Below the pieces are notes generated by a model. That model saw nothing but the letters and a program-made list of their open reading frames with translations. It was not told where the DNA came from and did not search any database. Positions 23,561 through 32,826 of a stretch of 64,000 bases of DNA are shown here, piece by piece. The stretch's first letter is position 1. Each line of letters begins with the position of its first letter. The stretch is taken from the NCBI GenBank assembly GCA_036768485.1, contig JAVLUZ010000142.1:14728407-14792406 (forward strand), in the 5' to 3' direction. The stretch comes from Mermis nigrescens (taxonomy: Eukaryota; Nematoda; Enoplea; Mermithida; Mermithidae). A program made the translations under genes and the position numbers.

Positions 23561-23828
23561 GTTGACAAAAGACAGTTTTAAAAATTTAAAAAAATACAAT
23601 ATGGTTTTCACCAACAATTTTTTTAGAAATATCCCAAAAACATCAAAAGTCCTGAAAAATAAAAAAATACAAGAGACATCTCAATCCCATACAGCTATCA
23701 GGCCTAGGTTCAGCCCGGGCAACGCCGGGCAGCTCAGCTAGTAATCTATATTTTGGATCGTTTTTGACGTGAATATTTGTAGACCCTTGAGTACTCGAAA
23801 TTTTGGCGCTGTGCAGTGCGCACCAAAC

Positions 23829-24088
23829 CTGTGCGTGGGGGAGGGGGGTTTGGGGGGTATGCACCCCCGAGAAACCGAAATACCCCCGATAAAAAGAAAT
23901 ACCCCCTCCAGAATTCAAATTTTGAAGTTTTTTTTTGTTTTTTTCGCAATTTCTTGATGCCAATGGATAGTCCACGATGAGAAACGTTGAAAAATAGAGT
24001 TTTTCCACCATGCCACCATTTTAAAGGTCATTGTTTGATCTTTGAAAAATCTTGCACCCCAGTATTTTGGTGCTGTTCACCTATGGTG
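23829..24088 (+). repeat. R1 repeat copy
   Basis: Ends 'gtgcgtgggggagg' and 'gttcacctatgg', with the interior 'gatgccaatggatagtcc'. Confidence 0.65.
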
Positions 24089-24229
24089 TGCACCCGTCTA
24101 TGATGGCAGAGATGTATTAGCAAAGCGATGGAAAAAAGGAAAAAGAGTGAGCAAATATCACCGAATGGTAAACTTACTGAACGGGCACAGGATCGTCAAG
24201 TAAAACGTGTTTTTAAATGGTACACCCAC

Positions 24230-24484
24230 GACTTTGTCAGCATTTTCTAACACGGTATCGTGGAGAAGGCATAAACGAAAATCGATCATGTAAGTCACTG
24301 AAAGGCAGGGCTGACGTTTGTGACACAAAAACCAACAGTCAATGCCACTTTTGACTCCATCCGAACGAGCAGCGACATCGTAGGGATTGAATCCTACGTG
24401 CGCCTTTATATCGCACTTAATAAGGTTCTCGTCCAAATTTTCCGCCAGTTCGAACAAATCAGCAATTGAAGCATATTCGCTCCG
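24230..24484 (-). CDS. PAN/apple-like exon of protease gene A
   Basis: An 85-codon exon, phase 0 to phase 0, with acceptor ATTCAG before 24,484 and donor GTGGGT after 24,230. It contains GFNPYDVAARSDG and cysteines in CWFLCHKRQPCLSVTY and FRLCLLHD, the same pattern as the 6.3-kb exon. PAN-like modules precede protease domains in several secreted enzymes. Its place upstream of the His57 exon, on the same strand, suggests one mosaic secreted protease gene of at least 15 kb. No signal-peptide exon was found in the window. Confidence 0.6.
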
Positions 24485-24489
24485 CTGAA

Positions 24490-26025
24490 TAAAGGAAATT
24501 TGGCGGGAAATTCGAAGACTGTCATTAATTTTGATTATAAAACGCCCTGTTGATGTGATAAGAGGAATGCGCGTTATCGTAATTAATTTGCACAGAAATT
24601 AATTGGGGAAAATAAAAATTTAACTGAAAATAGCATAAGGGGCTACATAAGGAGGGTGTCGTGTAGGGCGGATACGACGGTAAGGTGGGGGAGGGGCCGG
24701 CCACCCCATGGCCGGATTATACTTATCAATAACATTTATTCACTTTCTTAGAAGTCCGGAAGCCAAATTTTTGCCCAGAGAATAGGTTTTAGACGATTTC
24801 AACAGAAGAAAGAGCCTCCTCACCATTCTTTTGTTCTATTTTCGAGCAATATTTTATTTTCTGTGTCAAATGCTATAAATACATATAGCTTCTAAAAGTT
24901 CATGCGCTTTGATTTCAGACATTTTCCGGCGCTTCGCGCCAAATTTTCATTAAAATCAAAGAAATTTGATGATTTTTTGGCAAAACTGTCGAAAATTTAA
25001 AAATTTTTCGAAAAAATGTTGCGCTAAAAGCTATTTTAAATAAAATTAGACAATGAAAAACCTAGAAAAACACACTATTTCACACGCGAAGGTCAAATTT
25101 ATGGACTTATTTTGGAATAGTGATAGTCTTTAATTTCATTACAACGCTGGAAATTTTTAAAATGCTTCGATTTCTTAAGAATTATTATTAAAAAAATAGC
25201 TTCAAAAGTTTGAGTAAATTTGTTTATGAATAACTTCAGTGGAAGTTCATAATTGAATCTCATGACTACACATGGGTGTGGAAAGGATGAAGGGGTTGAG
25301 ACAAGCCAGCATTTTAATCCACAGAATCAGGAAGGCCCTCAGAATTTCATTTTTAGTCTTATTTTTGCGATTAAAATGTTTTACGTACCGTAGATTGAAA
25401 TATATAAATCACAACGAATAGAAGAAGACCTTGTTTAGCTTTATTCACTGCTATCATCACTCGGTTTTCGCATCGTAAGCGTGAAATTATAGACAGACAG
25501 CTTTGAAAACCTTGGAATCAGACGCATAAAAGCACTCTCTGATAATCGAGATTAATCTAATAGCAGTGTAAGGAGCAATCATAGACTATAAGACAAATAA
25601 CCAAATGTGATAATAAATTTACATACGAATGTGCTGCAATGCGTTTATCATGATCTTAGATTTAAAGCGTTGTTCAATCGACTGACACGCTTTTTTACTT
25701 ATTTGTAAGATTTTGTCTTTTTTTAAAATTACATTTATATTTAGAGGATTTTGCAGAAACCGTAAAAATTTAAGAATAATATGTAATACGAGTAATTATT
25801 TTCCAAAAAAGCATATGAATCTAAGACAATAGCACAGTTTTAATAGTTATAAAATTTTTCTTCGATCTATCCAGGTTCAATCAAATAGTGTTCGCACTTG
25901 AACATGGGTCTATCAGGATGAAAACCTATAATCTTTGTCGGTCTGTAATTGCATCAAAAAGGCATAGATGGAAAATAAGATCGAACGGTCATAATCATGA
26001 AAGTAGAGCCCGGATTTTTATGTGA
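24490..26025. other. No gene; repeat fragments
   Basis: 24,690-24,990 includes hAT/R2-type pieces ('ccggccaccccatggccgg', 'ggcgcttcgcgcc'). The rest shows no coding signal. Confidence 0.4.
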
Positions 26026-27090
26026 GGACTCCGCTTTTTCAGTGACTGACCCACCGATTTGCCCGATGGATCCGTCTTTTTAGGGACCGACGCACCCATT
26101 TTGTTGATATACCCACCTTTTTTCAGTGAATGACCATACGTTTTCTTGGTGGTTAGACCCCCACAGAATGGCATCTGACCCCCGAAAAATGACTGCGACT
26201 CTACAGAATTGTCGAGTTTTTGTAAAAGTTGGTAAAATTTGTAAAAAGTATGCCTTTTTAGGCGTTTTTAGCTCATTTTTCGCTCAAAATCTCAAATTTT
26301 CGGCGCTTCGCGCCATAAGCACATCTTTTGACTATATTTTGTTCAATTTACTGAATTTTTTCAATTTTTTTAAGATCTATTTTACGTTTATATATTCCAT
26401 AATGAGCGGGCATTGTCTGAAATGTCAAAAAACAGTGTTTCCAACGTGTGTGAAAAAACAGTGTTTTTGACGTGTACCCATCCTTTTTTAGCTCAAAAAA
26501 GGCACTTTTAAAAAATTTTTGGGCGTGACCCGCCCAGAATTTTTACGCTGTACATGTATGGGAACGACCCACTCATTTTGCTGATAGACCCACCATTTTC
26601 AGGGATTGACCCTCCCATTTTGGTGATGGACTTACCCTTTTCAGGGAGTGACCCAATGATTTGGATGATGGATCCACCTTTTTCAGGGATCGACCCATCC
26701 ATTTTCCTGATGGACCCATTATTTTCAGGGAACGATCCACCTATTTTGCTGATGGACCCACCATTTTAGGGGGCCGACCCACCGATTTAGGGGACCGACC
26801 CACCCATTTTGGTGATGGACCCACCTTCTTCAGGAACCCACCCACTCATTTTGGACTCACTATTTCCAGGGATTGACCCACCAATTGGCTGATGAATTCA
26901 CGTTTTTCAGGAACTGACATAGCTATTTTTCTGATGGACCTACCTTTTCACAGGGACCGACCCCCATTCCCCTGATGGAGCCACCTTTTTTATGGAACGA
27001 CCCACATATTCTGCTGATGGACCAACTTTTACAATCTGACCTGCCGATTTGCCTAATTAACCCACCTTTTTTCAGAGACCGAAAAAGTAG
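26026..27090 (+). repeat. 42-bp minisatellite (GACCCACCCATTTTGCTGATG type)
   Basis: Diverged tandem copies of a unit alternating 'gacccaccattttcaggga' and 'cgacccatccattttcctga', about 42 bp. Translated, it gives a fortuitous DPPFSGIDPPILLM repeat. The array is interrupted at 26,137-26,556 by an R2 copy. Confidence 0.88.
26137..26556 (+). mobile_element. R2 repeat inserted in the minisatellite
   Basis: A ~420-bp R2 copy with 'cggcgcttcgcgcc', 'ttcaatttactgaattttttc', 'gtttttgacgtgtaccc' and the end 'gctgtacatgtatgg'. The minisatellite continues on both sides, so the edges of the insertion are visible. Confidence 0.7.
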
Positions 27091-27984
27091 ATTTCTGTTG
27101 TGTTAAACACATCCAGGGGATGCATTTAAAGAGCTGGAAAGGAATAAACCACTAAATTTCCTTATTAGAAACTAATTTTCCCGTCTTGAGTTTTTGTGAA
27201 ATCACTGTAAATAGGCCAAAAAATGCCGATTTCTTACTAAACTATAACTCCTCTTTGAGCTAAACCATTAAAACGATGTAACTGAAGCCAAAACGAGGCT
27301 AGACAAAGTTTTGGACACATGGATAAGGTTGAACAAAAAAAAAATGCCACGAAAGTGATTCATTATACTTCCGGCATAGGACACGGTAAACGGAGGGTCA
27401 AGCTTAGTCCGATTGCACGACAATATAAAAAAGATTTCATGCATATGTATTGATTGTTCTCTGATTAAATTAGAAATCTACGATTAAATCATAAAAATTG
27501 AGTAGAGTCAAGAAATGCAAACGATCATCAGCAGTCGGTATCATATTGATGATGCCGCCCGGTTTAGCTGGTGAAAAATTTGCCCTGGACCTATGAAGAA
27601 ACCCTGATTTAGAAACAATTTACGTCAGGCAAAAATGCAAAATTTTGACTAAAAACGTCATGTGCAATTTTGGTTTCGGTGAGCGATTTTATTCACAATA
27701 CAAGTTAATTCTAAGTAATAGTCGAAGATTTGCGTTTGAAAACACCAAGATGGTTAATGCTAAGTGTTTTAATGCGTTTCTGAATGAACAAAATAATTTC
27801 TGTCACGCTGGTATGCACGATTATCGAAAAAATTTCCTACGTAATCTTCCGCGTAAAATGCTTTATTTTTCCACATACTCTTTCACTTAAAATTTTTTTC
27901 CCACTAAAATCCCGGCTCTAATCGAAAGTGCACAGCACGGCCGATCTGGGGGTCATCCAGAGAGTTGCAGTTACTAGTTAGTCG
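27091..27984. other. No supported gene
   Basis: An 81-codon plus-strand frame at 27,645-27,890 has no recognisable domain, splice context or homology inside the window and is not called. Confidence 0.35.
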
Positions 27985-29520
27985 TTAGCGCGTACCTATA
28001 ATATACTTGGTACCCCAACACCAGCGCACCTACAGCTGTAAAGGGACAATTCTAAATTGTGCAGTTTTTTAAAAGATAAATAATAAAAAAATTCGCTGCC
28101 CCTTTTTTTGTTTTTTTTAAATGAATACCCATTGTGTAAAGAGCGTGTAAAGTTTCACTGTAACGTTATAAGATATACTTTTAAAATTTTTGTTGGTTAC
28201 CAAACTTTCCTGACTCAGTATTGTAATTTGTTCAATCTGGCTGTTTTTAAATGTAGGAAATTGAGTAAGCTCCAAATCACTCTTTTTCTCTTTTAAAAAA
28301 TGACTTATTCCCAGAGTGACAGTGTAAAGAGTGTATTGAATCTGAGGGTGAAAAGACATATTTCGGCCTGTTTTGTCTGCCAACAACTCCGGTTATGAGT
28401 CCACCACAAATTTGTTCCATCAGGAACGTACTACGACTCAAGGGCTACTTTTGGCTTACCAGCAAACTCCTGTACACTCAATACGGAGTTAGATCTACGG
28501 GTTTAAACTTTACACTCTAGTGGATGGTGTAAAAAAACAGGTTTTGCCTGAGATTTCTCCGCCAACTTCTACGGTTACAAGTCGGGATAAATTGAATGAA
28601 ATAAAATAAAGTTCGTTTTAAGAGCTACAAGTCACAGCACACTGCGTTTAAAAATTAAATAATGATTACTTATGGAGGTGTAAAGTTCGAAATCAGGTGT
28701 GTAAAATGAGGCAAAAAACACGTTTTTTCTCTATTTTGGTTGGTAAATATCTCAAATAGTTTACAGAACAGAAGTTTTCCGCACATAAACGTACTACAAT
28801 TAAGAGGCTACAAATTGGCTTAACCCGAATTTCTTTACACTCAATGGGGAGTCGAGTTCAGATTTTTAAAGTTTACAATATGGCGGATGGTGGAAAAATA
28901 CGTGCTTGTCCTTTTGTTCGCCTTGTTACTTCGTTTAGAAGTCGGGATAAGTCGAATAAAATCAAAATGAAGTCCTTTCTAAGGGGTGCACGTCACAGTA
29001 AATTGTCTTCATTTACATCAATATTTAGCTTTTTCGGGAGGTGTAAAGTCAAAAATTGGGGGTGTTAAACGTGTTTCTCTCTTCTTATTCTTCTTCCAAC
29101 TTCTCTGGTCATGAGTCTGGACATGATCACAACTATAAAAATGTACAAGGGGTCGAACGTTTTGCGTCAGTTGGGTGCCTTTACTTACACTAAACAGTAG
29201 TGTAAAGTGGTTTCCATCAAATATTTATTTGTCCTCAGTTTTCGCGTTTTTGAACTGCTGTCATTATAGTGGTATGTTCCCGTAAGTGTTTACTGACCGA
29301 TTTACTCAAATCTTGCTAATTAAAAGTAGGGTACTAGTGAAGAAAAGTGCTAAGATGGAGCAAAAAGGACGAATATACTTGAAAATCCGCATCACTAAGG
29401 ACATAAAAGGAGGGGACTAAGGAAAAGTTACCACGCATGTAAAAGTTGTAAAAATCTACTAAAAATTAGACTTCCACTAAAAACGCTAAAAATTGATGTT
29501 TATTCTGCGGCCAGCAGAAG
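27985..29520 (+). repeat. Z dispersed element, copy 2
   Basis: Long match to 18,345-20,980, beginning 'cgttagcgcgtacctataat' and carrying the same GTGTAAAG-rich blocks. It ends with a diverged copy of the 20.7-kb terminal segment. A short inverted remnant ('gccgcagaatatacttcg') follows at 29,795-29,830. Confidence 0.65.
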
Positions 29521-29935
29521 AAAGTTGCACCTCCGACGTAAAAATATATAACATGAAAAGCTAATTCCTTGAAAAGAAGCGATCACTAATAAAAAGCTGT
29601 ATAGCGTGCTTTGTAACGCTTGTATGGTATGCATTGTATGGGGCAGCAATTAACAAGATGGTGTGCTTGATATATTTCCCTTAACCAGCCATTGACGATT
29701 AAGTATGTAAAACAAGGCTTCCTCATCATATGTTTTTCTGAGCTAGTGAACAATGTTTTATGAAGGCACGCTTTTTTCGGAAGGCACGCTGTTTCAGAAG
29801 CCGCAGAATATACTTCGATTTTAGCGTTAGTAGTAATGGCTGTCAGCCTGGGGGCAACGCTGTAGGATAGGCTGTGTTATAACATAGGCGATGACGTAAA
29901 AATCTGCTCCCTGAGGTAAGCTGAGGGAGGCCCCG

Positions 29936-30480
29936 TCATCCTTTCCGAATAGATTCCCATTTTGCGCTACTGTCCAGCTTCGCTATTCCTGTTACAATAG
30001 CTCTGGGTAAAAAAAAAAGCGATAAATTATCATTTGATGTAATTTTAATAAATGCTCCTCCATTTTTGCAGAACTCACTCACATCAAATTCCAGACCACA
30101 ACCTATTTGTGGTCTCCTATCAACGAGTACTACCTTAAATTCCATGTCTTCGTTGAAGCAAAGCTCATTCTTCGATTGAGCCACATTTCTATAATACTCA
30201 AAACCTTATCAGCATTAATATACTGGCGCTCAGTAAATGGAACTAACACAGGCGTATTAAGGCTTGGCTGTCTAATTTCAATGCCTACCATACTGTCGGA
30301 AGGGCAGCCATGTAACATCTTGTTAATAGCTTCCTCAAAATCTGTTCAAAAATCTCAAAGAGATTAGGGCATTCTATGAAGGTTCTTAAAACGCAACAAA
30401 AATGCCTTGGCAGTTGTCCTAAACCTACGAACAGAAATGCTCAGAGTTTATGTATTTCCAAAGTACTGATTCAGATCCAT
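29936..30480 (-). pseudogene. Polinton DNA polymerase B, N-terminal part (broken)
   Basis: From an ATG at 30,480 the reading begins MDLNQYFGN and then meets a stop. Continuation in other frames gives MVGIEIRQPSLNTPV, then VSEFCKNGGAFIKI, RAIVTGIAKLD and KWESIRKG at the left edge. These blocks match the N-terminal domain of Polinton protein-primed PolB. At least one in-frame stop and several frameshifts break it. The exonuclease and polymerase domains are absent here. The gene lies divergently from the zinc-ribbon ORF and has its own TATA box at 30,512-30,519. Confidence 0.8.
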
Positions 30481-30511
30481 TTTTGAGTAAAATTATATGT
30501 ATGTATATCCA

Positions 30512-30519
30512 TATTTATA
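30512..30519 (-). promoter_or_regulatory. TATA box of PolB
   Basis: TATAAATA on the minus strand within GTCTATAAATATGG. Its first T is 39 nt upstream of the PolB ATG (30,480). It forms a divergent pair with the plus-strand box at 30,530. Confidence 0.7.
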
Positions 30520-30529
30520 GACAAAAATC

Positions 30530-30537
30530 TATAAATA
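30530..30537 (+). promoter_or_regulatory. TATA box of zinc-ribbon ORF
   Basis: ATCTATAAATACTAA. The first T is 39 nt upstream of the ATG at 30,569, and an A-rich leader (aataaaaATGG) precedes the start. Confidence 0.75.
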
Positions 30538-30568
30538 CTAATATTTTGTTACTTAAAAAATAATAAAA

Positions 30569-30910
30569 ATGGAGGAAATTCAGGAAATAAAAAAGCGTTC
30601 ATTCGTGGACACGGAAAGGAAACCGTATGGGAGGCAATAAAGCCGCCCATTGAGATATGTGGTCGTAATATGGAGAGGCCCATGTACCCTTTGATGATTC
30701 AACTTTGTTATTTTTGCCAAAAAGCATCGTGTGAACGGGAATTTTTTGAAACTAACGGGGGTCTATGGTACATTAATATTCAGATGTGCCCTAGATGTGG
30801 GGGAATATAATAGAGCAGCGCAGGAGGCTGGAACTAAAGTGCTCAAACGGTATGCATCAGAAGCAGCCGAAGAACTAAAAGCTAAAATTGCTCAAGAAAA
30901 AAGTCTATAA
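30569..30910 (+). pseudogene. Small zinc-ribbon-like protein (frameshifted)
   Basis: The ATG start reads MEEIQEIKK, then an A-run frameshift leads into a frame with LCYFCQKASC and MCPRCG, two CxxC knuckles 23 residues apart. A second shift in a G-run leads to a lysine- and alanine-rich helical tail ending in KSL-stop. That stop (TAA) lies inside the TATA box of the next gene. An undamaged version would be about 110 aa. Paired CxxC knuckles are typical of zinc ribbons, including those of transcription factors, but no family can be assigned. The function is unknown. Confidence 0.6.
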
Positions 30911-30913
30911 ATA
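30906..30913 (+). promoter_or_regulatory. TATA box of second small ORF
   Basis: GTCTATAAATATGA, embedded in the last codons (KSL-stop) of the upstream ORF. The first T is 46 nt before the ATG at 30,952; the nearer ATG at 30,913 lies within the box. Confidence 0.7.
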
Positions 30914-30951
30914 TGAACCCACTAGCGTAATTTCAATAATCTCTTAAAAAC

Positions 30952-31279
30952 ATGGCTTCCCCGGAGAGCTTACCTACCAGCAATTTATCCTTAAGCTTGT
31001 TGAAAAAGCCTGTAAACGGTTTGTGACGAATCGTGATGTTCATAGTATAGGTGCCTTTTTCTGGAGAATTGTTAATGATGAGTTTAAGGAGCAAAGAAAA
31101 GAAGAGCTCAAACGCGACGCGTTTTGGCGGATTTGCGTTGAGACTTGAAAGATTGTATTCTGGAAAAGAAAACGGAACAGCTGTTCAGCCTATGGCAACA
31201 GTTCAATTCAAACGGGAAGAACCTGTTTGAAAATATGTACGATAATTGTATTTGGTACAACGTAAATTGTCTTATATAG
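30952..31279 (+). pseudogene. Small Polinton ORF of unknown function (frameshifted)
   Basis: The start reads MASPESLP and stops after 20 codons. An overlapping frame gives FPGELTYQQFILKLVEKACK, HSIGAFFWRIVNDEFKEQRK and FWRICVET. A further shift gives KTEQLFSLWQQFNSNGKN and ends at about 31,279. The segments are charged, helix-rich and contiguous, as expected of one decayed gene of about 110 aa. No domain is recognised. It sits between the zinc-ribbon ORF and the integrase with a TATA box at both ends. Confidence 0.5.
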
Positions 31280-31288
31280 CTCTCCCAT

Positions 31289-31296
31289 TATAAATA
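31289..31296 (+). promoter_or_regulatory. TATA box of integrase
   Basis: TATAAATA within CATTATAAATATTAA, 32 nt from the integrase ATG at 31,321. Confidence 0.75.
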
Positions 31297-31320
31297 TTAA
31301 TGCTAGTTTTTTCGTAAAAA

Positions 31321-32372
31321 ATGGACAGAAAATTGAAAAAGTTGTATTACGATACTAAATCGGGGCACTCTGGTGTAAACCAGCTGTACCTCAGAGCCAA
31401 AAGAGTATTTCCGAAATCAAGAATAAAACAATGGTTAGAAAAGCAACCATCATATACTTTGCACAAACCTGCATTAAGAAAATATCTGCGGAACAGGGTT
31501 TTAGTAAGCAGTATTGATGAACAGTGGCAAGCTGATCTGGTTGATCTCCAATCACTATCTCAGCGTAATGATGGGTACAAGTATTTATTGAACTGTATAG
31601 ACATTTTCTCAAAATACTCATGGTCTATACCCTTTAAAAAGCAAATTTTCTAATGATATTGTTGAAGCTTTCCAGAAAATCTTTAAAGATCGAAAACCGA
31701 ATAAATTACAGACTGATGCAGGTAAAGAATTCGTGAACAAAGAAGTTTCAGAAATTTTTAAAATCTGAATCCTGTTGACTTTTTTGTTACTAAAAGCGAA
31801 CTTCGAAAGCATCGGTAGTAGAACGATTTAATCGCACGTTAAAAGAGAAAAATGTGGCGGTACTATACTAAAAAGAATACGTACAGGTACATTGACGTCT
31901 TAGACAATCTCATGCATAATTATAATCATTCTATGCATAGAACTATAGGTACATTTCCAGCTAAAACGTTACGCCAAAAAACGAGCAAGAAATTTTAAAT
32001 AAAGCCTTTCGCATTACAAAAAAAGATGCAGTATTTAAGTTCAATGTTGGCGATAAGATACGTCTAAGTAAAGTTAAGCGCACTTTTGAAAAAGGATACT
32101 GGCCCAATTGGACTGAAGAATTTTATATCGTTAAAGAGAGATACGCTAGAACACCACCAGTGTATAGTTTAGAAGACCAAATGGGTGAAAAATTAGAAGG
32201 TATTTTCTATGAACCAGAACTGCAAAAAATTGACGTTTCAACTGAAGATTTATTCATTGTCGAAAAAATTCTAAAAACTCGAAAACGCGGCAACAAAACT
32301 GATTATTTTGTTCGATGGAGAGGTTACCCGCCCAAATTTGATTCTTGGGTCCCTGATCTGATAAACGTATAA
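31321..32372 (+). pseudogene. Polinton retrovirus-like integrase with chromodomain (frameshifted)
   Basis: DDE integrase that would insert the linear element into DNA. The first frame carries a zinc-binding-like N-terminus and WQADLVDLQ with the first catalytic Asp, then GYKYLLNCIDIFSKYSW. A shift near 31,650 leads to LQTDAGKEFVN with the second Asp, and another leads to SVVERFNRTLKEK with the Glu. The C-terminus (32,160-32,369) ends in a chromodomain, TDYFVRWRGYPPKFDSWVP. All three acidic residues remain but several frameshifts separate them, so it is inactive as read. The gene converges with TBP across a repeat-filled gap. Confidence 0.9.
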
Positions 32373-32635
32373 ATGGTAATTTTGAATCTGATTTTGAAAC
32401 AGGAAAAATGGAGGCTGGTCATTGTTTCTTCAAGCAAATTGCAAAATGTCTACTTTTCTGACACGCTATTTTAGTCTTTTCAAGCTTCATTAGGAAATGC
32501 TTAGAAAAAGGCGACGTGTGCACCCTGTCCAAGTTATGCCAGTATTTAAGCCCCAAGGCTGAATTTTATTCTGCTAATCTTTATGCAAAAAGCTTTATTA
32601 TGATCACATTTCTTCATCTAAAAAGCGCAAATTTT

Positions 32636-32822
32636 TTGTAAAGTTTGGAAAATTTCTTGCAAAGTTTTGGAAAATTTTTGTAAAGTTTGAAAAATTTCTT
32701 GCAGAGTTTGGAATCAATTTTATATGCTTAAGGATAGCAAATTTGTAGACATTAGAAAATTTATTGTAAAGTTTGAAAAATTTCTTGCTGGAATTGAAAA
32801 ATTTTTGCAATGAATGAAACTT
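32636..32822 (+). repeat. GTAAAGTTTGGAAA iterated array, copy 1
   Basis: About eight degenerate copies of a ~20-bp unit (gtaaagtttggaaaattt) fill the convergent gap between integrase and TBP. Related arrays lie at 39,260-39,560, 40,590-40,710, 41,915-42,215 and 43,125-43,400. The last two are inverted, and the last again follows a TBP copy. Confidence 0.8.
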
Positions 32823-32826
32823 TAGT

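Larger units (their letters stand above)
21993..23741 (+). mobile_element. Non-autonomous Helitron
   Basis: The 5' end TCTATATATATTTGTG is followed by GTTCGGGGTTGGCTCCGG, which recurs inverted at 45.2-45.5 kb. The 3' end shows the hallmark hairpin GCCCGG-gcaacg-CCGGGC (23,713-23,730), then 11 nt ending CTAG (23,738-23,741) followed by T. No Rep/helicase is encoded. The interior is largely two satellites (22,330-22,880 and 22,970-23,560). The base before the 5' TC is G rather than the usual A, so the left junction may be rearranged. Confidence 0.8.

Noticed and set aside
26508..26876. Repetitive DPPFSGIDPP-type protein
   Set aside because: Minisatellite translation; no start context and the array is interrupted by a repeat.
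27645..27890. 81-codon plus-strand frame
   Set aside because: No recognisable domain, no splice or repeat context; length is within chance in this window.
31321..32372. Integrase as part of a retrovirus or LTR retrotransposon
   Set aside because: No gag, RT or LTRs nearby. Chromodomain integrase next to FtsK-type ATPase and capsid genes is the Polinton arrangement.
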